DNA of 64,000 bases, taken from NCBI GenBank assembly GCA_006226595.1, contig SBGP01000087.1:24124-88123 (forward strand). The letters are read 5' to 3'. Position 1 is the first letter of the stretch. Every line of letters starts with the position of its first letter. Shown one piece after another: positions 60,791 through 64,000 of this stretch. The notes below the pieces were generated by a model. It was given only the letters and a program-made list of their open reading frames with translations. It ran no database searches and had not been told where the DNA came from. The position numbers and the translations under genes are program-made. The stretch is from Deltaproteobacteria bacterium. GTDB taxonomy: Bacteria > Myxococcota_A > UBA796 > GCA-2862545.

Positions 60791-60796
60791 TAGAGT
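60791..60796 (+). promoter_or_regulatory. -10 box TAGAGT for the protease gene
   Basis: TAGAGT followed by TG lies 48 nt before the protease ATG at 60845; a GGAGGA SD is at the usual distance before that ATG. TTGACC near 60743 is too far to be its -35. Confidence 0.35.
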
Positions 60797-60844
60797 TGCG
60801 ATCGCTTTTTTCGTGAGCCATCTGCGAATCCGTCGGAGGACTCT

Positions 60845-61891
60845 ATGATCACCCTGCTGTCTCTCTCGCTTGCCTTCGCCGATCCCTCGGCCGCCGATCT
60901 GAACCAGGAGCCCGACATCGATCTGGGCGCTGGCTTCGACGCGCCCACGGATACGCCCGACGGCATCATCAATGGGGCCGCCGCGACGGTCGACAACTGG
61001 CCGCAGGCCGGTGCGCTGCTGCTCGAGACCGACGCGATGGGCTTCAACATGGTCACGATGGCGTGCAGCTCGACGCTGATCGCCCCGGACGTCGTGCTTC
61101 TTGCCGCACACTGCATCGACCCCGCCGTGTACCAGCAGCAGGGCATCGACATCGACACGACCAACCTCTACTGGAGCCGCGAGCCGAACATCGGTCTCTT
61201 CCTCCAGGAGCCGCCGGCGGATGCAGTCGGCGTCGCGCATCGCGTGGCCCACGAGGACTTCAACATCTTCACGATGAGCGTGGGCATCGCCCAGAATGCG
61301 GACATCGCGCTCCTCTTCCTCGATACGGCGCTCACCGAGAACCCGCTCGCCGTGCTGCCGACGCCGACCGAAGCGCTCCAGATCGAGCAGGGCGCCGCGG
61401 TCTCCGTGGTCGGCTGGGGTCAGACCACCACCGCCCAGACCTCCGCGGGCAACAAGATGCACGGCGTGAGCCACATCGCCGAGCTCGGCACCCACGAGCT
61501 GAAGATCGGCGAGGTCGTCGGTGACGTGCGCAAGTGCCACGGCGACTCCGGCGGTCCGACCTTCCTCGAGATCGAGACCGAGGCGCTCGATACCTGGCGT
61601 CAGATCGGCATCACCTCGCACGCCTACGATCAGACCGACTGCGACAGCACCGGCGGCGTCGACACCCGCGTCGACCCCTACCTCACCTGGATCGACGACC
61701 AGATGACCGCGGCCTGCAACGACGGCCGTCGCGTCTGGTGCGAGACCCCCGGCATCATCCAGCCCGAGTTCCCCGCGACCGAGGACGAGGACGACGCGGC
61801 CAAGGCCTGCGGCTGCAGCGCCTCGCCGATGAGCTCGCTCGCCTTCGGCTGGCTGGCGATCCCGCTCGTGCTGCGCCGTCGTCGCAGCTGA
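60845..61891 (+). CDS. Secreted trypsin-like serine protease with MYXO-CTERM-like anchor
   Basis: A 348-residue S1-type protease. Signal peptide MITLLSLSLAFA, then a propeptide-like region (DADINxGxxAxxDNWP-type: GIINGAAATVDNWPQAGALL) and the catalytic triad: His in VLLAAHCID, Asp in NADIALLFL, Ser in KCHGDSGGPT. The C-terminus is a sorting tail: acidic linker, CGCSASPMSSLAFGWLAIPLVLRRRRS, with a Cys motif, hydrophobic helix and Arg cluster like MYXO-CTERM. It would be processed and held at the outer surface. ATG 60845 follows GGAGGA. The stop overlaps the GH3 gene (TGATG), so both are co-translated. Confidence 0.93.
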   Translation: MITLLSLSLAFADPSAADLNQEPDIDLGAGFDAPTDTPDGIINGAAATVDNWPQAGALLLETDAMGFNMVTMACSSTLIAPDVVLLAAHCIDPAVYQQQGIDIDTTNLYWSREPNIGLFLQEPPADAVGVAHRVAHEDFNIFTMSVGIAQNADIALLFLDTALTENPLAVLPTPTEALQIEQGAAVSVVGWGQTTTAQTSAGNKMHGVSHIAELGTHELKIGEVVGDVRKCHGDSGGPTFLEIETEALDTWRQIGITSHAYDQTDCDSTGGVDTRVDPYLTWIDDQMTAACNDGRRVWCETPGIIQPEFPATEDEDDAAKACGCSASPMSSLAFGWLAIPLVLRRRRS

Positions 61892-63909
61892 TGCGAATGC
61901 TCCTGCTCCTCGCGCTCGCTGGCTGCGGGGGGCCGGAGCCCGCCGAGCCGCGCGTCACCCTCGAGGCCTGGTGTCGCGCGGACGCGTCGCAGGTCCACGC
62001 CGAGGTGGAGGACCTGCTCGACGCGATGAGCCTCGAGGCGCAGGTCGCGCAGCTCTCTGGCCGGAGCTTGCTCCAGGACAGCCGCGGGCTGTGGCCGACG
62101 GCGACGGATACCGAGCACGGCATTCCCGGCTTCGCGATGGTCGACGGGCCGCGAGGGGCGCACGCCGCGACCGGTGACGCCACCGCCTTCCCGGTGGGAA
62201 TGGCGCGGGGCGCGACGTGGGATCCGGCCCTCGAGCAGCGGGTTGGCGAGGCGATCGCCGCCGAGGCGCGTGGCAAGGGCGCGAACGTGCTCCTCGCGCC
62301 CACGGTGAACGTGCTTCGACACCCGCGCTGGGGGCGGGCCCAGGAGACCTACGGCGAAGATCCGTTCCACATCGGTCGCATGGGTGTGGGCTTCGTGGAG
62401 GGCGCTCAGACCCGCCTCGTCGCGAACGCGAAGCACTTCGTGGTGAACTCGATCGAGGACACGCGCTTCGACGTCGACGTCGCGATCGACGAGGACGTGC
62501 TCCGTGAGGTCTACCTGCCGCAGTTCCACGACCTCGTCGCCGAGGCCCACGTCGGCAGCGTGATGAGCGCGTACAACCACGTGAATGGTCGGCCGGCCTC
62601 CGAGCAGCCCGCCCTGCTCCGCGACATCCTCAAGACCGAGTGGGGCTTTCCTGGCTTCGTCGTCAGCGACTGGGTGTTCGCGACCGAGACCACCGTCGGC
62701 TCGGCCATGGGCGGGCTCGACGTCGAGATGCCCGTGGCCCAGGTGTTCGGGGAGGAGCTGCTCGACGCGGTCGAGTCGGGGGAGGTTCCCGAAGCGGTCG
62801 TGCGCGAGGCCGCGGCGCGCGTGCTCCGGACCAAGCTGTGCTTCGACGTTCAGGAGTACGAGCCCGATCCGAACCTGGTCCTCACCACCGAGCATCGCGC
62901 CCTTGCCCGAGAAGTCGCCCGGCGCGCGATGGTCCTGCTTCGCAACGAGGGGGCACTGCCGGTGGAGGAGGGGAGTCGCGTGCTGGTGACCGGCCGTCTC
63001 GCGGACGTGCCGAACATCGGCGATGGCGGTAGCTCCTCGGTGGCGCCCCCCGAGGTCGTCACGCCGCTCGCCGGACTGCTGGCCGCCGCGGGCTCGCGCA
63101 CGGTGGTCGCGGCCGACGCGCCCTCGCCAGCCGAGCTGTCGGCGGCGGACGTGGTGATCGCCGTGGTCGGCTACACCGAGGAGGACGAGGGCGAGGGGCT
63201 GATTGCTGCGGGGGATCGCGCGGAGATGGGCCTGCGGCAGGAGGACGTCGCGCTGCTGGTGTCGCTCGCCGACCACCCGCGGGTGGTGGTCGTCGTCGAG
63301 GGCGGCTCGGCCGTGACCATGCCCTGGGCCGAGGAGGTCGAGGCGGTGCTCATGGCCTGGTATCCGGGCATGGAGGGCGGGCACGCGCTGGCGGAGCTCG
63401 TGTATGGCGAGGCCTCACCCAGCGGGCGCTTGCCGATCAGCTTCCCCGTCGCCGAGGCGGACCTGCCGCCCTTCGACAACTCGTCGCTCGCCGTGCGCTA
63501 CGACCGCTGGCATGGCTACACCCACCTGGAGCGCAGCGGAACCGCACCGCACTTCGGCTTTGGCCACGGCCTCGGCTATGGCGAGGTCGCGTTCGGGGAG
63601 CCGAGCCTCGTCGCGGGCGAGGCCTCCCTCGAAGTCGCGGTGAGCGTGGACAACGCGGGTGCCTGGGAGCGCATCGAGACCGTGCAGGTCTACGTCGGGC
63701 GCGACGAGGCGCCGACCCGGCGCTTGCTGCGTGGCTTCGCACAGGTCGTGGTCGAGGCGGGAGGCCAGGCCGAGGCGAGGGTGACCGTGCCGCTCGACGA
63801 GCTGCGCGAGTGGACCGAGGACGGCTGGCGCCGCATCCCTGGGAGCTACACCGTGTGGGTCGGGCCGAGCCTGGATGCCGCCGTGGTTGCGGGTTCCGTC
63901 GACCTCTAG
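61891..63909 (+). CDS. Lipoprotein glycoside hydrolase family 3 (beta-glucosidase-like)
   Basis: A 672-residue GH3 enzyme anchored by a lipoprotein signal (MRMLLLLALAGC, Cys12). The N-terminal TIM-barrel has MSLEAQVAQLSG, LLAPTVNVLRHPRWGRAQETYGEDPFHIGRMG, AKHFVVNSIEDTRF with conserved Lys-His, and the nucleophile Asp in GFVVSDWVF. The second alpha/beta domain (VVIAVVGYTEEDEGEG, EAVLMAWYPGMEGGHALAELVYGEASPSGRLPISFP) and a C-terminal fibronectin-III-like domain follow. It cleaves terminal beta-linked sugars from oligosaccharides at the cell surface. ATG 61891 overlaps the protease stop, suggesting joint degradation of extracellular polymers. A possible IS end follows at once. Confidence 0.95.
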   Translation: MRMLLLLALAGCGGPEPAEPRVTLEAWCRADASQVHAEVEDLLDAMSLEAQVAQLSGRSLLQDSRGLWPTATDTEHGIPGFAMVDGPRGAHAATGDATAFPVGMARGATWDPALEQRVGEAIAAEARGKGANVLLAPTVNVLRHPRWGRAQETYGEDPFHIGRMGVGFVEGAQTRLVANAKHFVVNSIEDTRFDVDVAIDEDVLREVYLPQFHDLVAEAHVGSVMSAYNHVNGRPASEQPALLRDILKTEWGFPGFVVSDWVFATETTVGSAMGGLDVEMPVAQVFGEELLDAVESGEVPEAVVREAAARVLRTKLCFDVQEYEPDPNLVLTTEHRALAREVARRAMVLLRNEGALPVEEGSRVLVTGRLADVPNIGDGGSSSVAPPEVVTPLAGLLAAAGSRTVVAADAPSPAELSAADVVIAVVGYTEEDEGEGLIAAGDRAEMGLRQEDVALLVSLADHPRVVVVVEGGSAVTMPWAEEVEAVLMAWYPGMEGGHALAELVYGEASPSGRLPISFPVAEADLPPFDNSSLAVRYDRWHGYTHLERSGTAPHFGFGHGLGYGEVAFGEPSLVAGEASLEVAVSVDNAGAWERIETVQVYVGRDEAPTRRLLRGFAQVVVEAGGQAEARVTVPLDELREWTEDGWRRIPGSYTVWVGPSLDAAVVAGSVDL

Positions 63910-64000
63910 CAGGCTGCTGAAAAACTCTCCCGTCGCGTTCTGGACCCGTTTCACGCCTTCGCCCGTCGTCTCGTCGGTCACGTGCTTCAGCACGCTTCCT
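63910..64000. mobile_element. Possible end of an insertion sequence at the window edge
   Basis: GCAGGCTGCTGAAAAACTC directly behind the GH3 stop has the look of a terminal inverted repeat of transposon families (e.g. IS1182-like ends). The minus-strand frame across it (TDETTGEGVKRVQNATGEFFSSL) could be the C-terminus of a transposase entering from the right. The element continues beyond the window, so this is only a suggestion. Confidence 0.4.

Overview
The window is GC-rich, almost fully coding DNA of a myxobacterium-like (Myxococcota or deltaproteobacterial) genome. The evidence is the dense set of secreted lipoproteins, several with Asp/Thr-rich linkers behind the lipobox; a lipoprotein with MopE-type Asp-rich metal-binding repeats; a trypsin-like protease with a MYXO-CTERM-like tail; an AgmX-type TonB-like protein; and three large Ser/Thr kinases. 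The species cannot be named from the sequence.

Layout. 1-3.1 kb: 3' part of sucA, then sucB (2-oxoglutarate dehydrogenase) and a small basic ORF. 3.1-6 kb: leftward rRNA-methyltransferase-like gene coupled to an unknown protein, then a membrane protein. 6-12.6 kb: MopE-type lipoprotein, dinB, a kinase with an outer SH3-like domain, a Stf0-type sulfotransferase and a FadL-type porin. 12.6-16.3 kb: TetR regulator, three lipoproteins and a YbaK deacylase. 16.3-25 kb: a COG3581 protein, two coupled membrane proteins (the first apparently frameshifted), a GH19 enzyme, an AgmX-like protein, an ankyrin-like protein, and an ALO-type oxidoreductase coupled to a DUF4331 protein. 25-38 kb: a PknK-like kinase-ATPase, an unknown protein with a winged-helix-like tail, GNAT plus SCO1, a kinase-propeller receptor, a flippase-like protein and lipoproteins. 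38-44 kb: TetR divergent from a D-aminoacylase-type amidohydrolase, a methyltransferase and an M20 peptidase. 43.7-49.7 kb: gltB-gltD. 49.9-54 kb: lipoproteins, glutathione peroxidase, M14 peptidase, bestrophin. 53.9-57.7 kb: a cobalamin riboswitch controlling a BtuB-like receptor and two lipoproteins. 57.8-60.6 kb: three paralogous lipoproteins in tandem. 60.8-63.9 kb: secreted protease coupled to a GH3 glycosidase, then a possible IS end.

The most notable unit is the leftward operon at 53.9-57.7 kb. A textbook B12 box and an SD-masking hairpin precede a TonB-dependent receptor, then a 366-residue propeller-like lipoprotein and a small Cys-rich lipoprotein. This parallels the Bacteroidetes BtuB-BtuG surface cobalamin pair, which makes the propeller lipoprotein a candidate BtuG analogue. 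Other points of interest are a recurrent TAnnnT element 5-6 nt before the start codons of all three kinases (suggesting leaderless mRNAs), several precise operator-like palindromes, and two probable single-base indels.
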